NCBI GenBank assembly: GCA_945829235.1
Contig: CALZUA010000014.1
Location: forward strand, 1 to 64,000
Direction of reading: 5' to 3'
Origin: an uncultured Clostridia bacterium
Lineage (GTDB): Bacteria > Bacillota > Clostridia > Oscillospirales > Ruminococcaceae
DNA: 64,000 nucleotides
Below the pieces are notes generated by a model, which saw nothing but the letters and a program-made list of their open reading frames with translations, was not told where the DNA came from and did not search any database. The translations under genes and the position numbers were made by a program. Positions 34,514-43,118 of this stretch are shown here, one piece after another. Position 1 is the first letter of the stretch, and every line of letters begins with the position of its first letter.

Positions 34514-35029
34514 ATGAAAATTTCGATGACGCGGCTGAAGGATTTTGTATCGGGTGAAAAAGGGCGGAAAATTCTTCTTATCGGCGGGATTTTTCTGCTT
34601 GTGCTCTTGCTGTTCAGCACGCTTTTCACCGGCAAAAAGGAAACAACGGTTTCAACAAAAACCGAGAATGTTGCCGAGATTGAGGAGAAGCTGGAGCGGC
34701 GGCTTTGCGAGCTTATCTCGAAGATTGACGGCGTGGGCGAGGTGAGCGTGATGGTAACGCTTGACAAAACCACAACCGCTGTCTACGAGAAGGACAACAA
34801 GCTTGAGGAAACATCGGGGAACGCCACGGGAAGCTCCTCGAGAGAAACGGAGGTGGTTCTGGCGGGGAGCGCGAAGCAACCGCTGTTGTCGGGGAACATT
34901 ATGCCGACGGTACGCGGCGCGGCGGTTGTGTGCAAGGGCGCGGGAAATCCACTTGTGCGCGAAAAGGTTGCCAACACTGTCGCCAAAGCGCTTAACATCG
35001 GCATTTCGCGGGTTTATGTCACAGATTGA
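34514..35029 (+). CDS. spoIIIAG: stage III sporulation protein AG
   Basis: 171 aa. One N-terminal membrane helix (ILLIGGIFLLVLLLFSTLF) and a forespore-space ring domain with CELISKIDGVGEVSVMVTLD and MPTVRGAAVVCKGAGNP, the family motifs. SpoIIIAG forms the large ring of the complex. The start is ATG 34514 behind GAGGAGCTT; an upstream in-frame ATG lies inside spoIIIAF. Confidence 0.92.
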   Translation: MKISMTRLKDFVSGEKGRKILLIGGIFLLVLLLFSTLFTGKKETTVSTKTENVAEIEEKLERRLCELISKIDGVGEVSVMVTLDKTTTAVYEKDNKLEETSGNATGSSSRETEVVLAGSAKQPLLSGNIMPTVRGAAVVCKGAGNPLVREKVANTVAKALNIGISRVYVTD

Positions 35030-35123
35030 GTTCGGGACAACTCGGCATAATTTAGCGGATAACGTATATACCGTGCGGTGTTGTTCCGGGGAATATGGGT
35101 TTTGCAATTTTTGGAGGTTTGTT

Positions 35124-35690
35124 ATGAAGAGATTGAATATGATTATCGGGAAAAAACAGCTGGTGATTGCGTCGCTTGCGGTTGTTCTGGGAGCGGCGGC
35201 GGCGATAAACATTGCCATTCAGACGGGCAAAAAGGACGGTGTTCAACCCTCTCAGCAGGTTGGTGGAACAAATTACGGTGAAACAACTCTCGTTTCCAAG
35301 GACTTGACCTCGGGTGCATCGGGAACAACAAACAACTCAACGGACGCGTATTTTGCAAGCGCGCGTCTTGAAAAACAACAAGCGCGTGATGAAGCGGCGC
35401 AGGTTCTCGCGGTTATGTATCAGGGCGGCGATATGACCGGCGGCGAGCTGGAAACCGTTGCCCAGAATGCAAAGGAGCTGAGCGCAACCATCGAGAGCGA
35501 GAATGCGGTTGAAACCATTCTGAAAGCGCAGGGCTTCGAGGACGCGTTGTGTTACATCTCGGATAAAGGTGCTAATATTATCGTGAAAACGAGCGGTCTT
35601 GACGCGGCGGGTGCCGCTAAAATCAAGTCGGCACTCCTGTCCGAGGTTGAGGTCAGCTCGGATAAAATCACTATTGTTGAGGTCAAGTGA
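35124..35690 (+). CDS. spoIIIAH: stage III sporulation protein AH
   Basis: 188 aa. One N-terminal membrane helix (QLVIASLAVVLGAAAAINIAI), a Thr/Ser/Gly-rich linker, then a YscJ/FliF-like ring domain (FASARLEKQQARDEA and QGFEDALCYISDKGANIIVK). It pairs with forespore SpoIIQ in known systems. The start is ATG 35124 behind TTGGAGGTTTGTT; the frame is open well upstream but overlaps spoIIIAG. Last gene of the operon. Confidence 0.92.
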   Translation: MKRLNMIIGKKQLVIASLAVVLGAAAAINIAIQTGKKDGVQPSQQVGGTNYGETTLVSKDLTSGASGTTNNSTDAYFASARLEKQQARDEAAQVLAVMYQGGDMTGGELETVAQNAKELSATIESENAVETILKAQGFEDALCYISDKGANIIVKTSGLDAAGAAKIKSALLSEVEVSSDKITIVEVK

Positions 35691-35804
35691 GCTTAGTTTC
35701 TGCAAAACGCGGGCTGTTGCCGAGATTCATCGTTGGGCTTAGTTTGCAAAAGCCGTGGGCAGTTGCCGAGCTTTACCGTTTTGCTTGCTTTGCGAAAGGT
35801 TCTT

Positions 35805-35899
35805 GCAATTTCGGCGGCATCGAACCGCCGAAATTGCGCGGGTGAAGCAACGCCCTTTGTTGGCGAGAATTACAGGCTTGTAAGCGTTGCTTCACCCGC
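35805..35899 (+). repeat. two-hairpin element, copy A
   Basis: Hairpin 1: GCAATTTCGGCGG (35805-35817), loop CATCGAA, 35825-35837; 13 perfect pairs. Hairpin 2: GCGGGTGAAGCAACGC (35838-35853) with 35884-35899; 16 perfect pairs, 30-nt loop. Confidence 0.9.
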
Positions 35900-35964
35900 T
35901 CTGCGAGCTGAGTTTGCAAAAGCCGCAGGCTGTTGCCGAGCTTTACCGTTTCGCTTTCTCTGCA

Positions 35965-36295
35965 AAAGGTGCGGTCGATTTTTCGGGCATCGAACCCGAA
36001 AAATCGCGCGGGTGCAGTCACGCCCCGTTGTTATAGAAATTAACAAGTTTGTTAGGCGTGACTGCACCCGCGGCTTGAGCCGAGTTTTACCGTTTCGCTT
36101 GATTTGCGAAAACTTATCCCCTCCATTTTTCGGTATCGAACCGAAAAATGATAGGGGAGGTTGTTTGTGTTTAATTTTTAATTTTGCGCTTCGCGCCTAG
36201 TGGTCGCTTCGCTCCAGTGTGGGGCTTCGCCCCACGCCCCACAAGCCTTTTGAAAAAGGCTTGACCGAAAACTTTTTGTTCGCTTCGCGGTGCTC
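35965..36295. repeat. long direct repeat, left copy
   Basis: Base-for-base the same by eye as 40331-40660 (constant offset 4366 up to a one-base difference near 36278). It contains element B, the TATCGAA hairpin and the GC-rich tail. With its partner it brackets the operon 36342-39929. Confidence 0.88.
35976..36071 (+). repeat. two-hairpin element, copy B
   Basis: Hairpin 1: CGATTTTTCGGG (35976-35987), loop CATCGAA, 35995-36006; 12 pairs. Hairpin 2: GCGGGTGCAGTCACGCC (36008-36024) with 36055-36071; 17 pairs, 30-nt loop. Confidence 0.9.
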
Positions 36296-36309
36296 AAAAC
36301 CAACTTCGC

Positions 36310-36337
36310 AAAAAAGCGGGACTATCAAGCCCCGCTT
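36310..36337 (-). terminator. terminator of the Cthe_2159-like gene
   Basis: On the minus strand AAAGCGGG and CCCGCTTT pair around a 10-nt loop and are followed by a T-run (complement of 36310-36315). Confidence 0.78.
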
Positions 36338-36341
36338 TGTT

Positions 36342-38333
36342 TTATGCAACCGTGGAAGTGTGCTCCGGCTTTGTGAAGCCGTCCGGACGTTGTCCGCCCA
36401 TTCCGCCGCGACCGCCGAACCCGCCGTTCGCCGATGCACCGCCGCCCGTTACACCGGTTTCCGCTGTTACGGTTGACAGGAGCGTGTCATTCGCGTAAAT
36501 CGAGTAGCTCTCGCCGCTCTTGAACTTGTCGCTCGTGAATATCAGCGAGCCGCACTTTTTCGGCGTTGTTGTGCTCATCACAACGTTGCCAGAGCTGTCG
36601 CGAACCTCGATTTTGCTGTTCTCCGAAACGTCCGCGTAAATCGACAGACAAGGCTGTGAGAGAGTTCCGGGCGCTTGCGCCATACCCGAGCTACCGAGCG
36701 CAATCAGCTCGCCGCCGCTCACCGCAAAGGATTTCTCGTAGTCAATCGCGCCGTTTCCGCTGTCGGTCGGACCGTAAACCACAACAAAACCGCCGCTCAG
36801 CGCAATCGTGCCGTTGCTGTCAAGCCCGTCACCGTCCGCGTTCACCGTGATATTTCCGCCCGATATCGAGATGTAATAATCCTCGGTGTTCGAATTGAAG
36901 CCGAGCATATTGCCGTTGTCGCCGCCCGCCGCGTTGATTCCGTCATCAACCGCCTTGACGTTGATTTCACCGCCCGAAATCTCGATATTTTTACCCTCGA
37001 GCGCCTCGTAGCTCTTGGTGACGGTAATCTTGCCGCCGCTTATCACAAGCGTTTCATCTGCGTGAATACCGTCATCGCAGGATGAGAGCGCAAGCGTACC
37101 GTTTTTCACGGTAACATCGCCGTTGGAGTGAACGCTGTCGTCAGCCGCGTTGACGCTGATTTCGCCGCCCGTTATCACAACGCTTTTTCCCGCCTTCAAG
37201 CCCTTCATACTGTCTGAGGACTCGGTTGAACCGGTATCCTGAGCCGTTTTATCATCAACAGGAGTTGCTCCGGAAACCGCGTCGGCAGGGTTGAACCCGC
37301 TCGGCTTCTCGGGACGAGTCGTTCCGTTATCAGCGGGCGGCTTCATTGCACCGCCGTCGGGTGGCGTCATACCGCCGTTTCCATCGGGACGGAATTTGTT
37401 TCCGCCGCGGTTGTCGAAATCGAGGAAGCCGCGGTTGGTGGAGATATCCTTGTCGGCTTCGTCACCGCCGGCTTTGATGTTGATTTTGCCGCCGTTGACC
37501 GTGAGAACCGTTTCAGCCTGTATACCGTCTTTCGCGCTGTTTATCGTGATATCACCGCCGTCAATCGTGACATAGCCGCGTTTTTCGTCGGTATCATGCG
37601 TTGATTTTATGCCGTCACCGGTTGAGTTTATCGTGATTTTGCCGCCGGCAACCGTCACAAAATCCTTGCCGGTTATACCGTCATCGGCGGCGTTTATTTC
37701 AAGCGTACCGCCCGCAATCGAGAAGCCGTCCTTGCATTTCAGACCGTCCTTGTAGTTGCCGTTAATCGTGAGCGAGCCGCCCTCGCAGGCGTTGTACACG
37801 GTATCGCACCGCGAGAAAACCGCCGCATCGGGTTCGTCCTCACCCTCGGCAAAGGTGTAGTTTTCGGTATCGGCGAGCGTGTTTTTGGCGTTTTCGGCGG
37901 AGATTATCGAGAGTGATTTTGCCTTTTCGCAGTCGATAACCGCGCCGTTTTTGCTTGTCAGATTAACGCCGTTCAACAGCAGGGTTACTTCATCGTTGTC
38001 GGTTGCCTCAACCAGAATTTTCGCATCGGAACAATTTCCGCTGAGCGAGAAAACACCGGCACCGCTTATGGTGAGCGTGTTTCCGGAAACGGCGGCGTTT
38101 TTCCCGTCAACGCTGATTTTGTTGTCGGAGAACTCAACCTTGCAGGTAATCTGCTCGTTCTTGATTTCCGCAGAATTCAGCTTTGAGATTTCGCCGGTAT
38201 CGGAAGATGTTTCCGATACAGCACCTGTTGAGGAGCTGTCGGCGGGATTGCCCGTGCCGTTATCGTTTGAGCAACCCGTGATTGTGAAAGCCGCGGCGCA
38301 AAGTGCGGCGAGCATTTTGAAATTCATATCCAT
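36342..38333 (-). CDS. Cthe_2159-like carbohydrate-binding beta-helix lipoprotein
   Basis: 663 aa. A lipoprotein signal with lipobox ITGC (about 18-21) and a Ser/Thr spacer. Repeated turns of the form GDITINSAKDGIQAE, GTLEINAADDGITGK and GGKITVTKSYEALEGK mark the polygalacturonase-like beta-helix domain of the Cthe_2159 family, which binds acidic plant polysaccharides and calcium in its founding member. A low-complexity Gly/Pro/Asn-rich insert lies at about 325-375, and the C-terminus is Gly-rich (GGRGGMGGQRPDG). Third gene of the VTC/DUF4956 operon. The start is ATG 38333 behind GAGGTGATAAT. Confidence 0.85.
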   Translation of the reverse strand: MDMNFKMLAALCAAAFTITGCSNDNGTGNPADSSSTGAVSETSSDTGEISKLNSAEIKNEQITCKVEFSDNKISVDGKNAAVSGNTLTISGAGVFSLSGNCSDAKILVEATDNDEVTLLLNGVNLTSKNGAVIDCEKAKSLSIISAENAKNTLADTENYTFAEGEDEPDAAVFSRCDTVYNACEGGSLTINGNYKDGLKCKDGFSIAGGTLEINAADDGITGKDFVTVAGGKITINSTGDGIKSTHDTDEKRGYVTIDGGDITINSAKDGIQAETVLTVNGGKINIKAGGDEADKDISTNRGFLDFDNRGGNKFRPDGNGGMTPPDGGAMKPPADNGTTRPEKPSGFNPADAVSGATPVDDKTAQDTGSTESSDSMKGLKAGKSVVITGGEISVNAADDSVHSNGDVTVKNGTLALSSCDDGIHADETLVISGGKITVTKSYEALEGKNIEISGGEINVKAVDDGINAAGGDNGNMLGFNSNTEDYYISISGGNITVNADGDGLDSNGTIALSGGFVVVYGPTDSGNGAIDYEKSFAVSGGELIALGSSGMAQAPGTLSQPCLSIYADVSENSKIEVRDSSGNVVMSTTTPKKCGSLIFTSDKFKSGESYSIYANDTLLSTVTAETGVTGGGASANGGFGGRGGMGGQRPDGFTKPEHTSTVA

Positions 38334-38349
38334 ATTATCACCTCAAATA

Positions 38350-38580
38350 AACTACATTTCCTCGTGGTTATCGGTCAAAACACTGCACGAAATCGTGAGA
38401 AATCCGTTTGCTTCGCGCGGGAATTTAACTGCATTTCCTCGTGGTTATCGGTCAAAACACTGCACGAAACCGCGAGAAATCCGTTTGCTTCGCGCGGGGT
38501 TTTAACTACATTTCCTCGTGGTTGTCGGTCAAAACACTGCACGAAATTGTGAGATTTCCGTTTCGCGTGCGGATTTTGTC
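38350..38580. repeat. 77-bp tandem repeat, three copies, at the DUF4956 3' end
   Basis: AACTACATTTCCTCGTGG begins units at 38350, 38427 (AACTGC) and 38504, exactly 77 bp apart. The unit at 38504 is the last about 25 codons and stop of the DUF4956 gene; the other two copies lie after the stop. The period is not a multiple of three, so they cannot extend the protein. Confidence 0.88.
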
Positions 38581-39180
38581 GAGGAACTCCTTTTCCTTGT
38601 CGGCGTCCTTTATGACAACCTCGTACCTCAGCTCGTAGAGCGTTCCCATACTGACTGTTTTGGACATTATCAGACGGTAGCTTGAGAGGTACTCGGTGAA
38701 GATGTCCTTAAAGCAGTCCATATAGTTCATATCCTCGGGAATGAGGATTTTGAGCAACTTTGCGGTTTTTCTGATTTTGAACGCGGGGATAAAGTTGAGC
38801 ACACCGAGAATTAAACCCACGGCAACCGCGATGATAACCGCGTAGCCTATGTAACCCATACCGGTTGCCAAGCCGATTCCCATTGCGTAGAAAACGTAGC
38901 AGAGTTCTCTTGATGTACCGGGGGCGGAGCGGAAGCGAACGAGGTTGAATGCACCCATAACCGCAAGTCCCGCACCAACCGAGCCGTTAACCAGCATTAT
39001 TACCGATTGTACGAGAACCGGCAGGACAACCAGCGTTACCATAAGATTTTTCGATGGACGCGGGTTGTTGAGCCGATACAAAAGGGAAGCCAGAAGTCCG
39101 AGAACAGCCGAGGTGAGCGTGCAGAAAAACGCGCTTTCACCCGTAAGTCCAACCGTGCTGTCGATTATGCTTGAGAACAT
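38506..39180 (-). CDS. DUF4956 membrane protein
   Basis: 224 aa. Three to four N-terminal membrane helices (LTSAVLGLLASLLYRL, VTLVVLPVLVQSVIMLV, MGYIGYAVIIAVAVGLILG) with GAFNLVRFRSAPGTSRELCYVF between them, the DUF4956 hallmark, and a C-terminal cytosolic ferredoxin-like part. It overlaps the VTC gene by 16 bp. DUF4956 and VTC genes are commonly paired; the joint function, perhaps a membrane polyphosphate or cell-surface process, is not established. Confidence 0.87.
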   Translation of the reverse strand: MFSSIIDSTVGLTGESAFFCTLTSAVLGLLASLLYRLNNPRPSKNLMVTLVVLPVLVQSVIMLVNGSVGAGLAVMGAFNLVRFRSAPGTSRELCYVFYAMGIGLATGMGYIGYAVIIAVAVGLILGVLNFIPAFKIRKTAKLLKILIPEDMNYMDCFKDIFTEYLSSYRLIMSKTVSMGTLYELRYEVVIKDADKEKEFLDKIRTRNGNLTISCSVLTDNHEEM

Positions 39181-39929
39181 TGTTGTACACTCCTGATTTG
39201 TCTTATTTCGTTAAGGCAGATATTTCCATATTTGGAAAAAGAGCCGTTGTAAATTTTGTTTTCCGAGAGGATTTTCACAAGCCACATCGGAACTCCGCCA
39301 GCCGATTTCACTTCCATCACGCGAAACGGCTGATTTGCAAGCGGTTCGCCGTAATCGCCCTTGCGAAGGTCAAGCTCGGTTCGGCGACTGCGGATATTGC
39401 CGTCGAAGGTTAATCGGAACTCTCGGTCATCGTTTCCGTAAAACGCCTGCCTGTCGTAGCAGAGGACAATTGCGGGTGCAAGCTCCAGCCGCCTGATAAA
39501 GTAATCGGTTTCCTCGAAAACTTGGCGATTTTGCTCGTTAATCTGCGGCGGCGTGCCGTTCGTGATGTAATCGTGAAGCACCTTGTAGGGCAACTCCAGC
39601 CGCCTTTTGTACACAACACCCTTGAACTTTTTCTTTATCTCAAGAAACGCCTCGGAGTTGTCCGAAACCGTCCCGTAAGCGCGAAGCCGGAGCTTTTCCT
39701 TGTAAGCGGGCTTGCCGAGGGACGTGCGGATAACATCATTGTTTTGGTTGTCGAGGTAGATGTTGAGGATTGTGTTGAGGCCGTAGCTGTCGGCGGTCAT
39801 AAAGGGCCCGATTTTCTCGGAAATCAAGTTGAACTGCTCCTCGTTCAGCAGGAATTTCATCTCGTGCCGCTTGAACGTGTTGGCGTAGAACACTTGGTTC
39901 ACCACCTTTGTTTTTTCCGTTTCTGTCAT
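39165..39929 (-). CDS. VTC-domain protein (polyphosphate polymerase-like)
   Basis: 254 aa. The VTC tunnel fold of the triphosphate-tunnel superfamily is seen in FKRHEMKFLLNEEQF, LRLRAYGTVSDNSEAFLEIKKKFKGVVYKRR and RVMEVKSAGGVPMW: the E-x-K and Lys/Arg-rich strands that bind polyphosphate and metal. Eukaryotic VTC4 makes polyphosphate from ATP; bacterial homologues are mostly uncharacterised. First gene of the operon with DUF4956 and the beta-helix lipoprotein. Confidence 0.87.
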   Translation of the reverse strand: MTETEKTKVVNQVFYANTFKRHEMKFLLNEEQFNLISEKIGPFMTADSYGLNTILNIYLDNQNNDVIRTSLGKPAYKEKLRLRAYGTVSDNSEAFLEIKKKFKGVVYKRRLELPYKVLHDYITNGTPPQINEQNRQVFEETDYFIRRLELAPAIVLCYDRQAFYGNDDREFRLTFDGNIRSRRTELDLRKGDYGEPLANQPFRVMEVKSAGGVPMWLVKILSENKIYNGSFSKYGNICLNEIRQIRSVQQCSQA

Positions 39930-40124
39930 TATTATAGCAGGACTTTGTGATAATTTTATGTTAAAAAGGAAACATTTTTTAAAAAATCGGGGGAAAACTC
40001 CCCCGAAACCCTGTTTTCTCGAACTGAATTTGCCCTATAACTCAACTTTCTCGCAAACAGTCAACGCTTTGCGAGAAATTCGGGCGGTCTTTTGCGAACA
40101 GACGCGGGCTTCTGCGAAGCCTTG

Positions 40125-40219
40125 GCAATTTCGGCGGCATCGAACCGCCGAAATTGCGCGGGTGAAGCAACGCCCGTTGTTGGCGAGAACTGCGGGTTTG
40201 TAAGCGTTGCTTCACCCGC
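40125..40219 (+). repeat. two-hairpin element, copy C
   Basis: Hairpin 1: 40125-40137 with 40145-40157, loop CATCGAA, 13 pairs. Hairpin 2: 40158-40173 with 40204-40219, 16 pairs, 30-nt loop. The stems are those of copy A; the 30-nt loop differs at several positions. Confidence 0.9.
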
Positions 40220-40330
40220 TCTGCGAGCTGAGTTTGCGATATGTGCGGGTTGATGCCGAGCTTTAACGTTGGGCTGAGTTTGCTAAAGGTGCGGGCAGTT
40301 GCCGAGTTTTACCGTTTCGCTTGCTCAGCG

Positions 40331-40660
40331 AAAGGTGCGGTCGATTTTTCGGGCATCGAACCCGAAAAATCGCGCGGGTGCAGTCACGCCCCGTTGTTAT
40401 AGAAATTAACAAGTTTGTTAGGCGTGACTGCACCCGCGGCTTGAGCCGAGTTTTACCGTTTCGCTTGATTTGCGAAAACTTATCCCCTCCATTTTTCGGT
40501 ATCGAACCGAAAAATGATAGGGGAGGTTGTTTGTGTTTAATTTTTAATTTTGCGCTTCGCGCCTAGTGGTCGCTTCGCTCCAGTGTGGGGCTTCGCCCCA
40601 CGCCCCACAAGCCTTTTGAAAAAGGCTTGACCGAAAACTTTTTTTCGCTTCGCGGTGCTC
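40331..40660. repeat. long direct repeat, right copy
   Basis: Partner of 35965-36295, in the same orientation. Recombination between the two would remove or amplify about 4.37 kb carrying the whole VTC/DUF4956/beta-helix operon. Confidence 0.88.
40342..40437 (+). repeat. two-hairpin element, copy D
   Basis: Hairpin 1: 40342-40353 with 40361-40372, loop CATCGAA. Hairpin 2: 40374-40390 with 40421-40437, 17 pairs, 30-nt loop. Identical to copy B as part of the long repeat. Confidence 0.9.
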
Positions 40661-40680
40661 GCCACGGGTTTTGCAAAAAG

Positions 40681-42045
40681 TTAATTCTTCAGGCTCTGCA
40701 ACGGTGCCGGAATTCTACCGCCCCTCGAAATAAACTTCGCCGAGCTGAACTTGCTCACCGGCATAACCGGTCCGCTTCCGAACAGCCCGCCAAACTCCAG
40801 CGTTTCGCCCTCTTTCATTCCAATAGCCGGTATCACGCGCACCGCTGTTGTCTTTGAGTTCACCATACCGATAGCCGCCTCGTCCGCGATTATCGCCGAA
40901 ATCGTTTCTGCGGGCGTATCGCCGGGGATTACAATCATATCCAGTCCCACCGAGCACACCGCCGTCATCGCCTCCAGCTTCTCCAGCGACAGCGAACCAC
41001 GGTTCACCGCGTCAATCATACCCGCGTCCTCGGATACCGGTATAAACGCGCCCGAAAGCCCGCCAACGTGCGAGGAAGCCATAACGCCACCCTTTTTCAC
41101 AGCGTCGTTGAGCATCGCAAGGCAAGCTGTCGTGCCGTGCGCACCACAGCTCTCCAAGCCGATTTCTTCCAAAATGTGTGCAACCGAGTCGCCGACCGCG
41201 GGAGTTGGCGCAAGCGACAAATCTACGATACCGAACGGCACGCCCAAGCGCTTTGAAGCCTCCGTGCCGACAAGCTGTCCCATTCTCGTGATTTTGAACG
41301 CGGTTTTCTTGATAACATCGGCAATCTCCGACATATTCGCGTCCGGGTACTTTTTGAGCGCCGCTCTCACGACACCGGGTCCCGACACGCCGACATTGAT
41401 TTCACAATCGTACTCACCAACACCGTGGAAAGCGCCCGCCATAAACGGATTGTCCTCGGGAGCGTTGCAGAAGACAACAATCTTCGCCGCGCCGAAACAG
41501 TGGTTGTCGGCAGTTTTTTCCGAAGCCTCGCGCACGATTTTTCCCATCAACGCAACCGCGTCCATATTGATACCCGCTTTTGTTGAACCGATGTTCACCG
41601 AGGAACAAACGTTGCTCGTGCAGGCAAGTGCCTCGGGAATACTCTCGATAAGCTCGCGGTCACCCGCCGAAAATCCCTTGTGTACCAACGCGGAATAGCC
41701 GCCGATGTAGTTCACGCCCGTCCCCTCGGCAACCCGCTGAAGCACTCTCGCGTACTCCACGGGGCTTTGTCCGTTCGCCGAAGAAGCCGCGGAAACCATT
41801 GCAATCGGGGTTACGGAAATGCGCTTGTTGATAATCGGGATACCGTACTGCTTCTCGATATCCTCGCCGGTTTTCACGAGATTTTCAGCCTTGCGCATCA
41901 TCTTCTCGTAGATTTTATCGCAGGCAGTTTTCGCGTTGTCCGAGATGCAGTCGAGAAGCGAAATGCCCATCGTAATCGTCCTGATGTCAAGATTTTCCTC
42001 TTGAATCATCTTGATTGTTTCCAAAATATCGCCCGTATTAAGCAA
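40681..42045 (-). CDS. PFL family protein (UPF0210/DUF711)
   Basis: 454 aa, full family length. [37 protein letters not shown] and [15 protein letters not shown] are the conserved blocks. The fold resembles the glycyl-radical (pyruvate formate-lyase) barrel, but no glycyl-radical motif is present; the reaction is unknown. It starts at TTG 42045 after GAGGACGG and follows the ACT-domain gene by 48 bp, its usual neighbour. Confidence 0.9.
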   Translation of the reverse strand: MLNTGDILETIKMIQEENLDIRTITMGISLLDCISDNAKTACDKIYEKMMRKAENLVKTGEDIEKQYGIPIINKRISVTPIAMVSAASSANGQSPVEYARVLQRVAEGTGVNYIGGYSALVHKGFSAGDRELIESIPEALACTSNVCSSVNIGSTKAGINMDAVALMGKIVREASEKTADNHCFGAAKIVVFCNAPEDNPFMAGAFHGVGEYDCEINVGVSGPGVVRAALKKYPDANMSEIADVIKKTAFKITRMGQLVGTEASKRLGVPFGIVDLSLAPTPAVGDSVAHILEEIGLESCGAHGTTACLAMLNDAVKKGGVMASSHVGGLSGAFIPVSEDAGMIDAVNRGSLSLEKLEAMTAVCSVGLDMIVIPGDTPAETISAIIADEAAIGMVNSKTTAVRVIPAIGMKEGETLEFGGLFGSGPVMPVSKFSSAKFISRGGRIPAPLQSLKN

Positions 42046-42093
42046 AAATAAACACCGTCCTCTTGTCTGAATTAACAGAATTTGTTAAAATTG

Positions 42094-42363
42094 TCAAATC
42101 TTGTGCATTGAATTAAAGATATCCTCGTGCATAACGTGGATTTGGAGCCCCATTTCATCGCCGGCTTTTTTCAGCTCATCAGCAAATGCTGAAAATTCCA
42201 CGCTCAGCTCGGAAATCTCGATAAGCATTGTCATTGCAAACAAATCCTGCATAACGGTCTGCGTCACGTCCATAACGTTCGCGCGGTGCTCGGCGCATAT
42301 CGCCGTAACCCTCGCCAGAATACCAACCGTGTCCTTACCTATTACAGCCACAACAGCTCTCAT
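42094..42363 (-). CDS. ACT-domain protein (UPF0237)
   Basis: 89 aa, a single ACT domain (MRAVVAVIGKDTVGILARVTAI at the start, IHVMHEDIFNSMHKI at the end). ACT domains bind amino acids and act as regulatory modules. It is regularly paired with the UPF0210 gene, as here, and may control it. The ribosome site GCGGAGGTAAAATT is strong. Confidence 0.92.
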   Translation of the reverse strand: MRAVVAVIGKDTVGILARVTAICAEHRANVMDVTQTVMQDLFAMTMLIEISELSVEFSAFADELKKAGDEMGLQIHVMHEDIFNSMHKI

Positions 42364-42413
42364 AATTTTACCTCCGCTAATTTTTTCGCGCGTTCTTTGC
42401 GCAATATATTTCT

Positions 42414-42442
42414 ATTATACTATTTTTTTTGCGATTTGTAAA
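42414..42442 (-). promoter_or_regulatory. promoter of the ACT-UPF0210 operon
   Basis: On the minus strand TTTACA (complement of 42437-42442), 17-bp spacer, TATAAT (complement of 42414-42419). Confidence 0.78.
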
Positions 42443-42449
42443 TAAGTTC

Positions 42450-42478
42450 TTTACAAATTTTTTTATTTGTGGTAAAAT
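42450..42478 (+). promoter_or_regulatory. divergent promoter reading into element E
   Basis: TTTACA (42450-42455), 17-bp spacer, TAAAAT (42473-42478). The first coding region downstream is 640 bp away (43119), so this could drive a structured RNA carrying element E or a very long leader of the Lrp-family gene. Confidence 0.55.
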
Positions 42479-43118
42479 ATAATGTGAAAGATAATCGATA
42501 TCACGTTTGGGGAGATTTTCGGGCTGTTTCGTTGAACCGGCTCGGCTTCTCGTGGATACTTTTGCGAACAGCACTCGGTTTCTCGTGAAAACGGCTCCCG
42601 TTCCGTCTACGGACGCGGGTTTCTGCAAAGCCTCGCTCCCGTTTTGTCTGCTGACACAGGCTTCTGCGAAGCCTTGGCATTTTCGGCGGCATCGAACCGC
42701 CGAAAATGCGCGGGTGCAGTCACGCCCCGCAGATTGCGGAGCTGACGAGCTTGTTAGGCGTGACTGCACCCGCCTGTTGAGCTAAGTTTGCTAGAAGGGA
42801 TTTGCGAATTTTTTTTCGTTCGCAAAAAAATTTGGCAATGGTCGCAAACTGATGTACAAGTTTCTTCGCTGATTTAAACAAAGCAAAATTGTTCTTTTTT
42901 TGGATTTACGCTTCGCTCCAGTAGCGGCGCTACCGCGCCGAGTGCCTTCGGCGACCAGAAACCTTTTTCTGAAGAAAAAGGTTAGGGAAACCGAAGGTTT
43001 CTCGGGGACATTCCAAAAAGACTTTTGGCGCTTCGCGGTGCTTGATTACAACAAAGCGATTAGCCCCGCACGAGTTTGCGAAAAATCCCCCCGTGATACC
43101 CCCGAAAGGAGCTACCAA
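42479..43118. repeat. non-coding repeat region before the Lrp-family gene
   Basis: It contains linker-like units (CGGCTTCTCG and CGGTTTCTCG near 42540-42590), element E (42677-42773), and a GC-rich tail with AACCTTTTTC/GAAAAAGGTT (about 42960-42982), similar in style to the tails at 36200 and 40560. No protein-coding gene is supported. Confidence 0.75.
42677..42773 (+). repeat. two-hairpin element, copy E
   Basis: Hairpin 1: GCATTTTCGGCGG (42677-42689), loop CATCGAA, 42697-42709; 13 pairs. Hairpin 2: 42710-42726 with 42757-42773; 17 pairs, 30-nt loop. It combines the hairpin 1 type of copies A/C, with a paired A-T swap, with the stem 2 type of copies B/D. Confidence 0.9.

Larger units (their letters stand above)
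35691..36341. repeat. intergenic repeat region after spoIIIAH (elements A and B plus tail)
   Basis: No gene. It holds tandem linker units (AGTTTGCAAAAGCCG...GTTGCCGAGCTTTACCGTTT at about 35748 and 35911), structured elements A and B, a lone CATTTTTCGG-TATCGAA-CCGAAAAATG hairpin (36124-36150) and a GC-rich tail with GGGGCTTCGCCCC and a CCTTTT/AAAAGG hairpin. The part 35965-36295 is repeated at 40331-40660. Confidence 0.85.
39930..40680. repeat. intergenic repeat region (elements C and D plus tail)
   Basis: No supported gene in 751 bp. It contains element C, two linker units, element D and the GC-rich tail. The part from 40331 on is the right copy of the long direct repeat. Confidence 0.85.

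Noticed and set aside
36124-36150. Seventh full copy of the two-hairpin element
   Set aside because: Only hairpin 1 with loop TATCGAA is present (also at 40490-40516); the second hairpin is missing, so it is treated as a related single hairpin.
35691-36341. CRISPR or rRNA/tRNA fragments in the repeat region
   Set aside because: The T-loop-like hairpins lack the rest of a tRNA cloverleaf; the repeats are few, unequally spaced and have two-hairpin structure.
42094-42363. Glycine cleavage repressor GcvR
   Set aside because: A single ACT domain paired with UPF0210 fits UPF0237; GcvR has two ACT domains.
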